A DNA stretch of 64,000 nt from Spartobacteria bacterium (lineage in GTDB: Bacteria; Verrucomicrobiota; Verrucomicrobiia; Chthoniobacterales; UBA10450). The notes under the pieces were generated by a model. That model saw only the letters and a list, made by a program, of their open reading frames with translations. It searched no databases and was not told where the DNA came from. The stretch is taken from NCBI GenBank assembly GCA_021325495.1, contig JAJPGZ010000002.1, positions 310,001-374,000 of the forward strand. Direction: 5' to 3'. Below, in pieces: positions 1-9,432 of the stretch (positions within the stretch are counted from its first letter, which is position 1; every line of letters starts with the position of its first letter). A program made the position numbers and the translations under genes.

Positions 1-1111
<1,111 letters not shown>

Positions 1112-1125
1112 TTAGTTAGGCCGAA

Positions 1126-1422
1126 TTAACCGATGATGCCGAGGATGTCGTCCTCGCGCATGATCAGGAACATGTCGCCGTCGATTTTGATTTCAGTGCC
1201 GCCGTATTTTGAGATCAGCACCTTGTCTCCCTTTTTCACGGTGAAATCGACCTTCTTGCCCTCTTCGTTCACCTTGCCCGTGCCGAGAGCGACCACTTTG
1301 CCCTCTTGCGGTTTTTCCTTGGCGGTATCGGGAATAATGATCCCGCCCTTTTTCACTTCCGTCTCTTCGAGCGGCTGCACCAGCACCCGATCGCCGAGAG
1401 GTCTTACGTTAACGTTTGCCAT
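1126..1422 (-). CDS. groS: Co-chaperonin GroES (10 kDa)
   Basis: This is the heptameric lid of the GroEL chamber. The 98-residue length is typical. Visible family marks are [11 protein letters not shown] near the N-terminus, the mobile loop [20 protein letters not shown], and the C-terminal [18 protein letters not shown] and DILGII. It lies between dnaK and groL on the same strand, separated from dnaK by a 77-bp gap that contains a strong hairpin. This suggests a joint heat-shock operon, possibly with attenuated or processed transcripts between dnaK and groS. Confidence 0.98.
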   Translation of the reverse strand: MANVNVRPLGDRVLVQPLEETEVKKGGIIIPDTAKEKPQEGKVVALGTGKVNEEGKKVDFTVKKGDKVLISKYGGTEIKIDGDMFLIMREDDILGIIG

Positions 1423-1457
1423 AAGCTATTTGGTTTTCTTGGTTGTGTTGTTGTTAG

Positions 1458-1492
1458 GCCGGACGACCCCGAACGCTTTCGGGGTCGCCGGC
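1458..1492 (-). terminator. Strong hairpin between dnaK and groS
   Basis: A perfect 9-bp stem (GACCCCGAA/TTCGGGGTC, 1465-1473 and 1478-1486) with a 4-nt loop is extended by a further 5-bp GCCGG/CCGGC pairing outside it. It lies just after the dnaK stop on the transcribed strand. No U-tract follows, so it may be a partial terminator, an RNA processing or stabilising element, or Rho-dependent. Its role is inferred from position and shape only. Confidence 0.5.
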
Positions 1493-1499
1493 AAATTGG

Positions 1500-3464
1500 T
1501 TATTTCTTCTTGTCTTCGTCGACGACTTCGAACTCCGCATCGACGACGTCGCCATCACGCTTCGCACCTTCACCTTGCGGCTGCGCGCCGGGACGCGATT
1601 GCGTCTCGGGGCCGGCTCCGGGTTGAGGACCGGCTTGTCCACCTTGGCCCGCGGACGCCTGCTTGTAAAGTTCCGCACTGACTTCCTGGAACTTGTTCTG
1701 CAAGTCGTCGTAGGTCTTCTTCATAAGATCGACATCGTTCTTGTTGATCGCATCGCGCACGGCTGCGATCGCGTCCTCGACCTGTTTCTTTTTGTCGGCC
1801 GGAACTTTGTCGCCCAACTCCTTGAGCTGTTTCTCGCTTTGATACGCGAGCATGTCGGCGTTGTTCTTGATCTCGATCGCTTCCTTCGCCTTCTTGTCTT
1901 CTTCGGCGTGCGATTCGGCTTCGCGTTGCATCTTCTCGACTTCTTCTTTCGAAAGACCCGAGCTGCCGGTGATGGAAATTTTTTGTTCCTTGCCGGTGCC
2001 GAGATCTTTGGCCGAGACATGCAGGATGCCGTTGGCGTCGATGTCGAAAGTCACCTCGATTTGCGGGACTCCGCGCGGCGCTGGGGGAATGCCGTCGAGG
2101 TGGAAAGTGCCGAGATTTTTGTTGTCGCGCGAAAGGGGTCGCTCGCCTTGCAGGACTTTGATTTCGACGCCCGGCTGGTTGTCGCTGTAGGTCGAAAAGA
2201 TCTGCGACTTGCGCGTCGGAATGGTGGTGTTTCGCGGAATCATCGGCGTGGCTACTCCTCCGGCGGTTTCAATCGCCAGCGTGAGCGGAGTCACGTCTAA
2301 GAGGAGGACATCTTTAACGTCGCCCTTGAGCACACCGCCCTGAATGGCTGCGCCAACTGCGACGACTTCGTCGGGGTTCACGCCTTTGTGCGGTTCCTTG
2401 CCAATAAGTGTGCGCGCGGTCTCGACGACTTTCGGCATGCGCGTCATGCCGCCGACGAGCACGAGCTCGTTCACGTCTTTCTCCGCGACGTTCGCGTCTT
2501 TCAAACACGCTTTCACCGGCGCGATCGTGCGCTGGAACAAATCGTCCGTGAGCTGTTCGAGTTTCGAGCGCGTCAGTTTCTTCTGAATGTGTTTCGGTCC
2601 GCTCGCGTCCGCGGTGATGAACGGCAAATTGATTTCGTATTCCTGCGTGGACGAGAGCGCGATCTTCGCTTTCTCCGCCTCTTCTTTAATACGCTGAATG
2701 GCGTCCGGCTGTTTCGTTAGGTCGATGCCGCTGTCCTTTTTGAATTCGTTAACGATCCAATCCATCACGCGCGCGTCCCAATCGTCGCCGCCGAGATGCG
2801 TGTCGCCGTTGGTCGCTTTCACTTCGAAAACGCCTTCGCCGATTTCCAAAACGGAAATGTCGAACGTGCCGCCGCCCAAATCGTAGACCGCGATCTCTTC
2901 GTCCTTCTTTTTGTCGAGACCGTAGGCGAGCGATGCCGCCGTCGGCTCGTTGATGATGCGCAAAACTTCGAGGCCGGCAATCTTGCCCGCGTCTTTGGTC
3001 GCGTTGCGTTGCGAGTCGTTGAAATACGCCGGCACCGTGATGACCGCCTGCGTGATTTTTTCGCCGAGCTTCGCTTCCGCGTCGGCTTTCAACTTCGACA
3101 AAATCATCGCCGAAATTTCCGGCGGCGAAAAAGTCTTCCGCTCACCGCCAACATCGACTTGCACATGCGCGTCGCCGTTGGCCGCCTTCACGATTTTGTA
3201 CGGAACGCGATGTTCCTCCTCATGAACCTCATCGAACTTCCGTCCCATAAAACGCTTGATCGAGAAGACCGTGTTCTGCGAATTCGTCACTGCCTGGCGT
3301 TTCGCCGCCTGGCCGACGAGTCGTTCGCCGCTTTTCGTGAACGCGACGACTGACGGCGTCGTGCGCGCGCCTTCGCTATTTTCCAAAACCACCGGGTCGC
3401 CGCCTTCCATGACGGCCATGCACGAGTTGGTCGTGCCCAAATCAATTCCTAAAACTTTTGCCAT
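1500..3464 (-). CDS. dnaK: Molecular chaperone DnaK (Hsp70)
   Basis: This ATP-driven cytoplasmic chaperone works with DnaJ and GrpE. At 654 residues it is close to the usual 630-650. The nucleotide-binding domain (about 1-385) has the phosphate loop [13 protein letters not shown] at residue 5 and [17 protein letters not shown] near 195. The substrate-binding domain follows ([14 protein letters not shown] near 395), then the helical lid and a Gly/Gln/Pro-rich linker ending in an acidic [10 protein letters not shown] tail. It heads the dnaK-groS-groL cluster. One dispersed motif copy falls inside the gene at about 1725. Confidence 0.98.
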   Translation of the reverse strand: MAKVLGIDLGTTNSCMAVMEGGDPVVLENSEGARTTPSVVAFTKSGERLVGQAAKRQAVTNSQNTVFSIKRFMGRKFDEVHEEEHRVPYKIVKAANGDAHVQVDVGGERKTFSPPEISAMILSKLKADAEAKLGEKITQAVITVPAYFNDSQRNATKDAGKIAGLEVLRIINEPTAASLAYGLDKKKDEEIAVYDLGGGTFDISVLEIGEGVFEVKATNGDTHLGGDDWDARVMDWIVNEFKKDSGIDLTKQPDAIQRIKEEAEKAKIALSSTQEYEINLPFITADASGPKHIQKKLTRSKLEQLTDDLFQRTIAPVKACLKDANVAEKDVNELVLVGGMTRMPKVVETARTLIGKEPHKGVNPDEVVAVGAAIQGGVLKGDVKDVLLLDVTPLTLAIETAGGVATPMIPRNTTIPTRKSQIFSTYSDNQPGVEIKVLQGERPLSRDNKNLGTFHLDGIPPAPRGVPQIEVTFDIDANGILHVSAKDLGTGKEQKISITGSSGLSKEEVEKMQREAESHAEEDKKAKEAIEIKNNADMLAYQSEKQLKELGDKVPADKKKQVEDAIAAVRDAINKNDVDLMKKTYDDLQNKFQEVSAELYKQASAGQGGQAGPQPGAGPETQSRPGAQPQGEGAKRDGDVVDAEFEVVDEDKKK

Positions 3465-3532
3465 AAAGAAAATCCTTTCGTCCGGTCGAGAGAGTTCGAC
3501 CTGCGGGATGCTTTAGCACCGCACCTGCCAAA

Positions 3533-3560
3533 GATGTCGATCTTAGTAGATGTCGATCTT
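3533..3560. repeat. Tandem pair of the dispersed TGTCGATCTT motif
   Basis: Two copies of GATGTCGATCTT lie in direct orientation, 16 bp apart (cores at 3535-3544 and 3551-3560), in the divergent intergenic region between dnaK and the zinc-ribbon gene. The same 16-bp tandem spacing occurs at 8567-8592 and 40487-40512. The function is unknown. Confidence 0.75.
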
Positions 3561-3681
3561 GCAACAACTTACACCGATTCGGCGAAACCGCTATCGTTAC
3601 CACCTGTCACACTTCGCGAAATTCCGAGCGCGAAAACCGGGACGCTTTCGCACGCTTTGGGCACTTCAGTTGCTTTAAGTG

Positions 3682-4035
3682 ATGCACATGGAAAATCAGG
3701 GTATTGCAGTCGCGACCGCGCGCGACATCACCTTCACCTGCACGCACTGCAAATCGCCTCTCGTGGTCGATGCTGCCGCTGCCGGTCTGATTCTCGATTG
3801 CCAACGTTGCGGCAAACCCACGCCTGTCCCGATGGCAAAAACAAAAGTGGCCGCCGAATCCGATTCCAAGACCGCCGACATTCAGCGCCGTTTGAAAGAA
3901 AACGAATCGCAACGCACCGAAGTCACCGGTTACATCAATCAGTTGTCGATCCAACTGCATCGCTGGCAGCTGCGTTTGCAAACGTTGAACGAGCGCAAAA
4001 AAGAGCTCGAAGAAGAGCTCCGCAAAACTTCTTAG
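3682..4035 (+). CDS. Zinc-ribbon and coiled-coil protein of unknown function
   Basis: This small protein of about 117 residues has a treble-clef or zinc-ribbon-like N-terminus, with CTHC near residue 20 and CQRC near residue 42 (two CxxC knuckles 19 residues apart). A charged helical C-terminal half (about 65-117), rich in Glu, Lys, Arg and Gln, is likely a coiled coil. No signal peptide is seen, so it is probably cytoplasmic. ATG at 3682 and ATG at 3688 are both possible starts. It diverges from dnaK and lies upstream of thyA. I do not recognise a named family. The fold suggests metal binding plus oligomerisation, but that is inference. Confidence 0.7.
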   Translation: MHMENQGIAVATARDITFTCTHCKSPLVVDAAAAGLILDCQRCGKPTPVPMAKTKVAAESDSKTADIQRRLKENESQRTEVTGYINQLSIQLHRWQLRLQTLNERKKELEEELRKTS

Positions 4036-4043
4036 TTCCCTTT

Positions 4044-4114
4044 CTTCTGTGGAGGCAGGCGTGTCGCCTGCGGAACTAAATCAAAAGCAGCCGACACGGC
4101 TGCCGCTACAGAAG
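4044..4114. repeat. REP-like double-hairpin element, copy 1
   Basis: Outer inverted ends CTTCTGT/ACAGAAG enclose two hairpins, GCAGGCG-TGT-CGCCTGC and GCAGCCG-ACA-CGGCTGC. A second inverted pair, TTAGTTCC (4032-4039) and GGAACTAA (4072-4079), brackets the first hairpin. The layout matches the elements at 6401 and 10230 although the stem sequences differ. Confidence 0.7.
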
Positions 4115-4149
4115 AGTTTTCTTTTCGGACGCGTCGCGTACGTTCGAGC

Positions 4150-4944
4150 GTGCGTCAGTATCACGATCTTCTCCGGCTCGTTCTCGAACACGGCAACGAA
4201 CGGTCCGATCGCACCGGCACAGGTACGTTGTCGATCTTCGGCGCGCAGGCGCGTTTCGATTTGCGCGAAAATTTTCCGCTACTCACAACGAAAAAACTTC
4301 ATCTCAAATCGATCATTTACGAGTTGCTTTGGTTTTTGCGCGGCGAAACGAACATTAAATATCTGAACGAACACGGCGTCACGATTTGGGACGAATGGGC
4401 CAACGAATCCGGCGATCTCGGCCGCGTTTATGGCGCGCAATGGCGCGATTGGCGCGGGGAAAATGGCGTACGCGTCGATCAGATCGACAACGTCATTTCG
4501 CAGATCAAAAAAAATCCGAGCAGCCGCCGCTTGATCGTGAGCGCGTGGAATCCGGCCGAGGTCGAGAAGATGGCGTTGCCGCCGTGTCATGTGCTCTTCC
4601 AGTTTTATGTGAACGATGGCGAGCTGAGCTGCCAACTTTACCAACGCAGCGCCGATTTATTTCTCGGCGTGCCGTTCAACATCGCGTCGTATTCGCTGCT
4701 CACGATGATGGTCGCGCAAGTTGTCGATCTTGCACCGGGCGATTTCGTTCACACCTTCGGCGATCTGCATCTCTACTTGAATCATCTAGACCAGGCGCGC
4801 GAACAATTGACTCGCGATTGCCGATCTTTGCCGAAGATGAAATTGAATCCGGCGATCAAAAACATTCACGACTTCAAATTCGAAGATTTCGAACTGGTCG
4901 GCTACGACCCGCATCCGTCGATCAAAGCGCCGATCGCGGTCTAA
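4150..4944 (+). CDS. thyA: Thymidylate synthase
   Basis: The enzyme methylates dUMP to dTMP with methylene-tetrahydrofolate in the cytoplasm. At 264 residues it has exactly the length of the E. coli enzyme, and the catalytic cysteine falls at residue 146 in [12 protein letters not shown], the same number as in E. coli. Other family blocks are [11 protein letters not shown] near residue 21, [20 protein letters not shown] near 190 and the C-terminal IKAPIAV. The start is GTG at 4150. Two dispersed motif copies lie inside the gene (about 4228 and 4722). The secreted esterase gene begins 4 bp after its stop. Confidence 0.98.
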   Translation: MRQYHDLLRLVLEHGNERSDRTGTGTLSIFGAQARFDLRENFPLLTTKKLHLKSIIYELLWFLRGETNIKYLNEHGVTIWDEWANESGDLGRVYGAQWRDWRGENGVRVDQIDNVISQIKKNPSSRRLIVSAWNPAEVEKMALPPCHVLFQFYVNDGELSCQLYQRSADLFLGVPFNIASYSLLTMMVAQVVDLAPGDFVHTFGDLHLYLNHLDQAREQLTRDCRSLPKMKLNPAIKNIHDFKFEDFELVGYDPHPSIKAPIAV

Positions 4945-4947
4945 CGA

Positions 4948-5724
4948 ATGAAAATTATTTACCTGCTCTTCTCGTTTCTGTTTTTTGCAACGCCACTTCG
5001 GGCCGCCGTTCCTGAAAGGATGATTTTCAAGGTCGATGGCGTTGAGCGACACGCGCTCGTGTTTGCGCCGACGGCGGGCGGCCATGCGAAATCACCACTC
5101 ATCTTTGGTTTTCATGGCCACGGCGGCAGCCCGGAAGCTTCGGTCCGCGGCATGGCCTTTCAAAACGCGTGGCCGGATGCGCTTGTTGTTTACCCGCAAG
5201 GCCTGCCCATCGCGACCAATGTCGACCCTCAAGGCATCAAACCGGGCTGGCAGCGTTCCGCCGGTGAAGTCGGCGATCGCGATTTGAAATTTGTCGATCA
5301 AATGGTCGCGACGTTGCGCGAAAAATATTCCATCGATGATCACCGCATATTCGCGGTCGGATTTTCGAACGGCGCGTTTTTCACCTATCTGCTTTGGGCG
5401 CAACGTCCGCAGTTGTTCACCGGCTTCGCACCAGTTGCGGGGCTATTCACCTTTGCTGGGGAGCCGAAGGTGCCGAAACCAGCCGTGCTCATCGGCGGCG
5501 AGCGGGATCAATTAGTTAAGATCGACAAGTTGCAAGTGGCGATGCGCGCGGTGCGCCGGCTAAACGGCTGCGCCGAACAGGGCGAGGCGTGCGGCCCGCT
5601 CTGCACGCGCTTCGCTTCTTCCAAAAATGCGCCGCTCGTAAATGTGATTCATCCCAACGGGCACATTTATCCGCCGCGCGCGACGCAGGTCATCGTCGAT
5701 TTTTTCAAAACGCTGCCGCGCTGA
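4948..5724 (+). CDS. Secreted alpha/beta-hydrolase, LpqC / PHB-depolymerase-like esterase
   Basis: A 258-residue protein with a hydrophobic signal peptide (about 1-19, ending near LRAAVP). The fold signature is the nucleophile elbow GFSNGA near residue 138, the oxyanion-side HGHGG near 55, a likely acid in GGERDQ near 185 and a C-terminal His in HPNGHIYPP near 235. This matches the polyhydroxybutyrate depolymerase/feruloyl-esterase (LpqC-like) family acting on ester bonds outside the cytoplasm. The natural substrate cannot be read from sequence. It starts 4 bp after thyA stops, so the two are probably co-transcribed despite unrelated roles. Confidence 0.8.
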   Translation: MKIIYLLFSFLFFATPLRAAVPERMIFKVDGVERHALVFAPTAGGHAKSPLIFGFHGHGGSPEASVRGMAFQNAWPDALVVYPQGLPIATNVDPQGIKPGWQRSAGEVGDRDLKFVDQMVATLREKYSIDDHRIFAVGFSNGAFFTYLLWAQRPQLFTGFAPVAGLFTFAGEPKVPKPAVLIGGERDQLVKIDKLQVAMRAVRRLNGCAEQGEACGPLCTRFASSKNAPLVNVIHPNGHIYPPRATQVIVDFFKTLPR

Positions 5725-5755
5725 AACTCTGCGCCTTCGCGCGGGTTCAAAAGGA

Positions 5756-6382
5756 GTGAGGGTTTTTAGGGGATTGTCGATCTTGTGTTGTTTCGCCGCG
5801 TCCGCGTTCGGGCAAAATGGAAATCCGTTTCGGGTGGAAATCGATCTCGGACAACAGACTGCGTATTTGATCCGCGGCCGTTACGTCGTTCTGCAATCAC
5901 CGATCTCGAGCGGCCGCTATGGTCATCTCACGTCGACCGGCTCGTTCAAAGTGATCGAAAAGGAAGTTAATCATCATTCGAGCATCTACGGCAAAATCGT
6001 CGACGTGCGGGGCAACACGGTTGTGGCCGACGCCGATGTCGATATGAAAGTTCCGAGCGGCGGCCGATTCATTCCCGCGCCGATGCATTATTTCATGCGC
6101 TTTCATGAAGCTGACGGAATGCACGCCGGTTATTTGCCTGGTTATCCTGCGTCGCACGGTTGTGTGCGGATGCCTGAGCAAATGGCGATAGCGTTTTATC
6201 GCGCGGTCGATGTCGGCACACCGGTCACGGTCTTCGGTCGCACCCCGCGCTCAAATCAATATTATCAATACGGTCCGCAAGGTCCGCGCAATTGGTTCGG
6301 CCGTCCGCTCGGCGGCGATCCGCGTTACCAACAGCCGCCGCGCGTTTATCCATCACAGCCGATCGATCCGTGGTGGCGCTAA
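5756..6382 (+). CDS. L,D-transpeptidase (YkuD domain), exported
   Basis: It has an N-terminal signal (about 1-20, ending SAFGQN) and a YkuD catalytic domain with the HAGYLPGY...SHGCVRM motif, in which His and Cys are catalytic (near residues 124 and 137). Such enzymes cross-link peptidoglycan stem peptides or attach proteins to them in the periplasm. The C-terminal 45 residues are rich in Pro, Gln, Tyr and Arg and probably disordered. The start is uncertain: GTG at 5756 abuts the AAGGAG sequence directly, and a TTG at 5774 is possible. The TAA stop at 6380-6382 overlaps a dispersed AAGATCGACA motif. Confidence 0.88.
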   Translation: MRVFRGLSILCCFAASAFGQNGNPFRVEIDLGQQTAYLIRGRYVVLQSPISSGRYGHLTSTGSFKVIEKEVNHHSSIYGKIVDVRGNTVVADADVDMKVPSGGRFIPAPMHYFMRFHEADGMHAGYLPGYPASHGCVRMPEQMAIAFYRAVDVGTPVTVFGRTPRSNQYYQYGPQGPRNWFGRPLGGDPRYQQPPRVYPSQPIDPWWR

Positions 6383-6400
6383 GATCGACAACGCCTGCGC

Positions 6401-6466
6401 TGTAGAGGCGCTTGTGCCAAGCGCCTATGCTTTTCGATTTCGGCGTTTGATACAAACGCCGCTACA
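6401..6466. repeat. REP-like double-hairpin element, copy 2
   Basis: TGTAG...CTACA ends enclose hairpins GGCGCTT-GTGCC-AAGCGCC (6407-6425) and GGCGTTT-GATAC-AAACGCC (6442-6460). It sits between convergent genes, where such elements often act as transcript ends. The architecture equals the copies at 4044 and 10230. Confidence 0.75.
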
Positions 6467-6469
6467 ACA

Positions 6470-7660
6470 TCACCTCTTCGCTTCCGCGGTGTCGTCTTTC
6501 GCTTTCTCCGCTTTCCAAATCGGACCAAGTTTCGCGAACACTGGCGCCTCGCTTCCGCCGGACTGCGTTTGACCCTCGGCTAATCTGAAAATCGGCAGAA
6601 TCGGATTTCCTTTCGCGTCTTTTTCGTAGGAGACGCCGTCCTTCTCGATCATGAGGAACGCCTTGAAATCCCCGCCGGGCCATTCGCCAATCAGAACTTC
6701 CATCGGATAACTTTGCCCGCCGGTCACCTGCACCGGATCGCCAATGCCGAGTCCTTTGTACCACGGCATGTCGTTTTTCATCTGCAGTCCTGCGCTCGCG
6801 TAAAATTTCTGCGGCGCGTGTCCGCTCGGAGTTGTCGATCCACAATCGAGCACCACTTTGCCCGCGAACCTAACGACCAGGACGTCGTCCGCCATCCCGA
6901 CGAATCGAAACGTGCCGGTCTCGGTCGGGATCACGTTACCTTTGTAATGCACAACCCACATCTTCGGCTGCACGCGGCCGGCGAGATTGAAGGCGGTCGG
7001 CCCCTGGTTCGCGTTGATCTTCGGAATGAAAATCTGAGTGGTGTAGAGCGGGTTCGGGCCGACGAAATAATTCGCGAAGGTCGCTTCGTTCCAGCCGTTC
7101 ACGAATTTCGATAACTCGCTGGGATAATTTTTCTCGTCCAGCTTCGACGGCTGGTTATTTCGGGTTTGTTTCAAATCGTAGAACTTTCCGACTAACGAAC
7201 CGCCGCCGCGCGATTCTTTGAATCCGAAAAACGGGACCGCCGCGCCGCCGGCGCCACCGCCGCTGCTCGTCGTCATTCCGCCGGGATTGAAACTAACATC
7301 GACACCGCCCGCGCCCGCCATTTTCACGGGCGGCGCGCCGAGCTTCGGCATCGCCGGCATTTCCGGCAGCGAAACTTTCGCGAGTCCCGTCGTCGTGATC
7401 TTTTTCGCCATCGACGGCGCGCTCATCGAACTTTGCTTCTTCGCCATTTGCACTTTGTGCTCGAGCGCGCGGGTGGATGGATTCGGCGACGGCGGCCCGC
7501 CTTTGAACGTCAATTTTCGCGCGGCTTGAAAATGCGACACGACAAGAACTGTCGCGACCGCGCCGAACAATAGATGGACCGCGATGCTGATCACTAAAAA
7601 CTTGCTGCCGAGAATCGTCGCGATCCATCGACGTTTGATTGTCGATCTTTCCTCGCTCAT
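6470..7660 (-). CDS. TonB-like energy-transducer candidate with PA14-like C-terminal domain
   Basis: A 396-residue protein and the last gene of the ExbB/ExbD operon (4-bp ATGA overlap with the upstream exbD). It has one N-terminal membrane helix (about 13-42) containing Ser25 and His29, spaced SxxxH as in the TonB transmembrane motif. A long low-complexity Pro/Gly/Ser/Lys linker (about 50-150) would span the periplasm. The C-terminus (about 165-370) has no recognisable TonB fold but resembles a PA14-type beta domain, with GTFRFVGMADDVLVVRFAGK near residue 245. The inference is an inner-membrane protein moved by ExbBD that reaches outward to bind a carbohydrate or cell-wall partner. Its function is unproven. 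Confidence 0.6.
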   Translation of the reverse strand: MSEERSTIKRRWIATILGSKFLVISIAVHLLFGAVATVLVVSHFQAARKLTFKGGPPSPNPSTRALEHKVQMAKKQSSMSAPSMAKKITTTGLAKVSLPEMPAMPKLGAPPVKMAGAGGVDVSFNPGGMTTSSGGGAGGAAVPFFGFKESRGGGSLVGKFYDLKQTRNNQPSKLDEKNYPSELSKFVNGWNEATFANYFVGPNPLYTTQIFIPKINANQGPTAFNLAGRVQPKMWVVHYKGNVIPTETGTFRFVGMADDVLVVRFAGKVVLDCGSTTPSGHAPQKFYASAGLQMKNDMPWYKGLGIGDPVQVTGGQSYPMEVLIGEWPGGDFKAFLMIEKDGVSYEKDAKGNPILPIFRLAEGQTQSGGSEAPVFAKLGPIWKAEKAKDDTAEAKR

Positions 7661-8100
7661 TCCTCTTCGCTCACCGTGAAGGTGACGTTGTCGATCTTAG
7701 CGACAGCCAGCGCGTCGAGCACATCGACCGTGCGCGAATATTTCGCCTGCTCATCACTGACGATCGTCACCACCGCCGGCGTCTTCGCCGCGTCCGCGTT
7801 TTGCTTCAATCGCATTAACGTCGCTTTTAATTGCGGCAACTCTTTGCTCGTCGCCGAATCGAACGGCTCATCGTTCAACGAAATTTCCCCTGTGTCCGAA
7901 ATCGTGATGATTTGTTCGTCGACGAAATCGGTCGATGTCGATGTTGCGGCCGTGCCGGGCAGTTGCGTATTCAATTCGTTCTCAATCCGCACCGCGCCCG
8001 CCATCACCATGAAAAAGAGCATGATCACGAACACGACATCGATCATCGGCGCGATCTGAAAACCGAAATTGCCTTCGTTAGGATTAACCTGGACGCGCAT
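7657..8100 (-). CDS. ExbD/TolR-family proton-channel subunit (second copy)
   Basis: A 147-residue inner-membrane protein with a single helix near residues 15-40 that carries the conserved Asp of PMIDVVFVIMLFFM (proton pathway), followed by a periplasmic domain. It differs from the upstream ExbD, so the complex may contain two unlike ExbD chains. It lies 3 bp after the first exbD and overlaps the TonB-like gene. With ExbB it would use the proton gradient to move the partner protein encoded downstream. Confidence 0.9.
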   Translation of the reverse strand: MRVQVNPNEGNFGFQIAPMIDVVFVIMLFFMVMAGAVRIENELNTQLPGTAATSTSTDFVDEQIITISDTGEISLNDEPFDSATSKELPQLKATLMRLKQNADAAKTPAVVTIVSDEQAKYSRTVDVLDALAVAKIDNVTFTVSEEE

Positions 8101-8103
8101 TCG

Positions 8104-8559
8104 TTAGTCCTTGTTCACCGCCGAGAATGAAATGTCGGTGATGCCCGCTTCCGCACACGCGTTCATCGCTTGCGACACATATGTCGCCGGGACATCGCGG
8201 TCGCCGCGGATCACGGCGCGAAATGTCGGGTTCGCCGTTCCAGTAACTTTCTTCTCGCCCGTCGCCTTCGCCGTTTTTAACGGCTCGACCATCGCGCTCG
8301 CGCTCGTGAACGGGCGATCATCGAAAACGAACGACGCCTTCTTGTCTTTCCAACGCACGTTCACCACCGTCTCCGCGCGCGAATTGTCTTTCTTCTGCGC
8401 GTCTTTCGCGATCGGGAGATTGATCGTCTTGTCGACTTTCAACACCTGCGCCGACGTGATCGTCATGAAGAAGACGAGAATCGTCAGCAGCACATCGATC
8501 ATCGGCGCGACCTGAAATTCAGGTTCGCCCGATTCTGTTCCGCCTGCGCCCGATGCCAT
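8104..8559 (-). CDS. ExbD/TolR-family proton-channel subunit (first copy)
   Basis: A 151-residue protein. The membrane helix (about 17-40) includes PMIDVLLTILVFFM with the key Asp, and the periplasmic region ends in a typical ExbD pattern (AMNACAEAGITDISFSAV). Its start at 8559 is separated from exbB by 36 bp that consist largely of two tandem dispersed motifs. Two adjacent, diverged ExbD genes are common in Verrucomicrobia and Planctomycetes, but what each one does is not settled. Confidence 0.92.
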   Translation of the reverse strand: MASGAGGTESGEPEFQVAPMIDVLLTILVFFMTITSAQVLKVDKTINLPIAKDAQKKDNSRAETVVNVRWKDKKASFVFDDRPFTSASAMVEPLKTAKATGEKKVTGTANPTFRAVIRGDRDVPATYVSQAMNACAEAGITDISFSAVNKD

Positions 8560-8564
8560 ATGCG

Positions 8565-8592
8565 ATTGTCGATCTTAGAAGATGTCGATCTT
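8565..8592. repeat. Tandem pair of the dispersed TGTCGATCTT motif in the exbB-exbD gap
   Basis: Copies at 8567-8576 and 8583-8592 lie in direct orientation, 16 bp apart, and fill almost the whole gap between exbB and exbD. A site inside an operon could affect the transcript, but no function is known. Confidence 0.75.
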
Positions 8593-8595
8593 GCG

Positions 8596-9432
8596 TTAAC
8601 TCGCCGGTTGTTCGGTGATGATCTTTCCGGTCTGCCCCGATCCGCTCGGTTGCACCAACCAATTCGGAATCGCCGCGTACAATTCGTCATCGCCGAGATG
8701 GACGCCGGCGAGCGATTCGTACGGCATCTTTCGGAACAATCGGTTCACCACGTCCTGAATGTGATGGAGCGACGCCGTCGCGCGATTGCGCAAAAAATAA
8801 AACGCCATGAACGCCGGAATCGCGATGACGAGTCCGCTCGCGGTCGCGACCAGCACTTCGCCAATGGCCGCTGATAATCCCGACGGATCGCCAATGCCCG
8901 ACGCCCCGAGTTTCGCGAACGCCTTGATCATACCTGTGACCGTGCCTAACAAACCGATCATCGGCGTGCACACACCGATGACCGAGAGATAGCTGATGTA
9001 AGTTTGCATCTGCGAATTTTCCTTCGACAACTCGCCGGTCATCCCTTCCTCCGCGACCTCCTTGCCTTCGCCTAACAAACCGATGCCGACGCGCAGCACA
9101 TTCGTGAGCGGCGACGGATTCTCTTTGCAATATTTGTAGGCGCCGACGTAATCGCCGTTACGGAAAAGCGTCTTCACGTTTTCCTCCTGCTCCGGCGGCG
9201 CAACGCGTTTTTGCGCGGTGCGAATGATGCCGTCGCCTATTAAATAGAGCGTCGCGATCGAGCAGAGCGCGATCGGCACCATGACCCAACCGCCTTGCGC
9301 AATGGTCTGCCAAAGGGTTTTGCGTTGTTCCCCGGCGGCGGCGGGCGACGGCGATTGCGCAAACGCGCTGCTCGCTAAGATCGACAACGTCACGAACGCG
9401 AGCGCCGCGATGTAACTCAGTTTTCGTTTCAT
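8596..9432 (-). CDS. MotA/TolQ/ExbB-family proton-channel protein
   Basis: A 278-residue inner-membrane protein. A cleavable-looking signal sequence (about 1-25, SAFAQS) is followed by three membrane helices (about 47-70, 145-168 and 185-212). The family block PMIGLLGTVTGMIKAF lies near residue 160, and the helix IGEVLVATASGLVIAIPAFMAF follows. ExbB and ExbD form the stator that couples proton flow to mechanical work on a TonB-like partner. It lies between a TPR gene (4-bp overlap) and two exbD genes. Confidence 0.92.
   Translation of the reverse strand: MKRKLSYIAALAFVTLSILASSAFAQSPSPAAAGEQRKTLWQTIAQGGWVMVPIALCSIATLYLIGDGIIRTAQKRVAPPEQEENVKTLFRNGDYVGAYKYCKENPSPLTNVLRVGIGLLGEGKEVAEEGMTGELSKENSQMQTYISYLSVIGVCTPMIGLLGTVTGMIKAFAKLGASGIGDPSGLSAAIGEVLVATASGLVIAIPAFMAFYFLRNRATASLHHIQDVVNRLFRKMPYESLAGVHLGDDELYAAIPNWLVQPSGSGQTGKIITEQPAS

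Noticed and set aside
1133-3353. Long open frames opposite dnaK and groS
   Set aside because: They are antisense to clear chaperone genes, with no family likeness; they reflect GC-rich codon structure.
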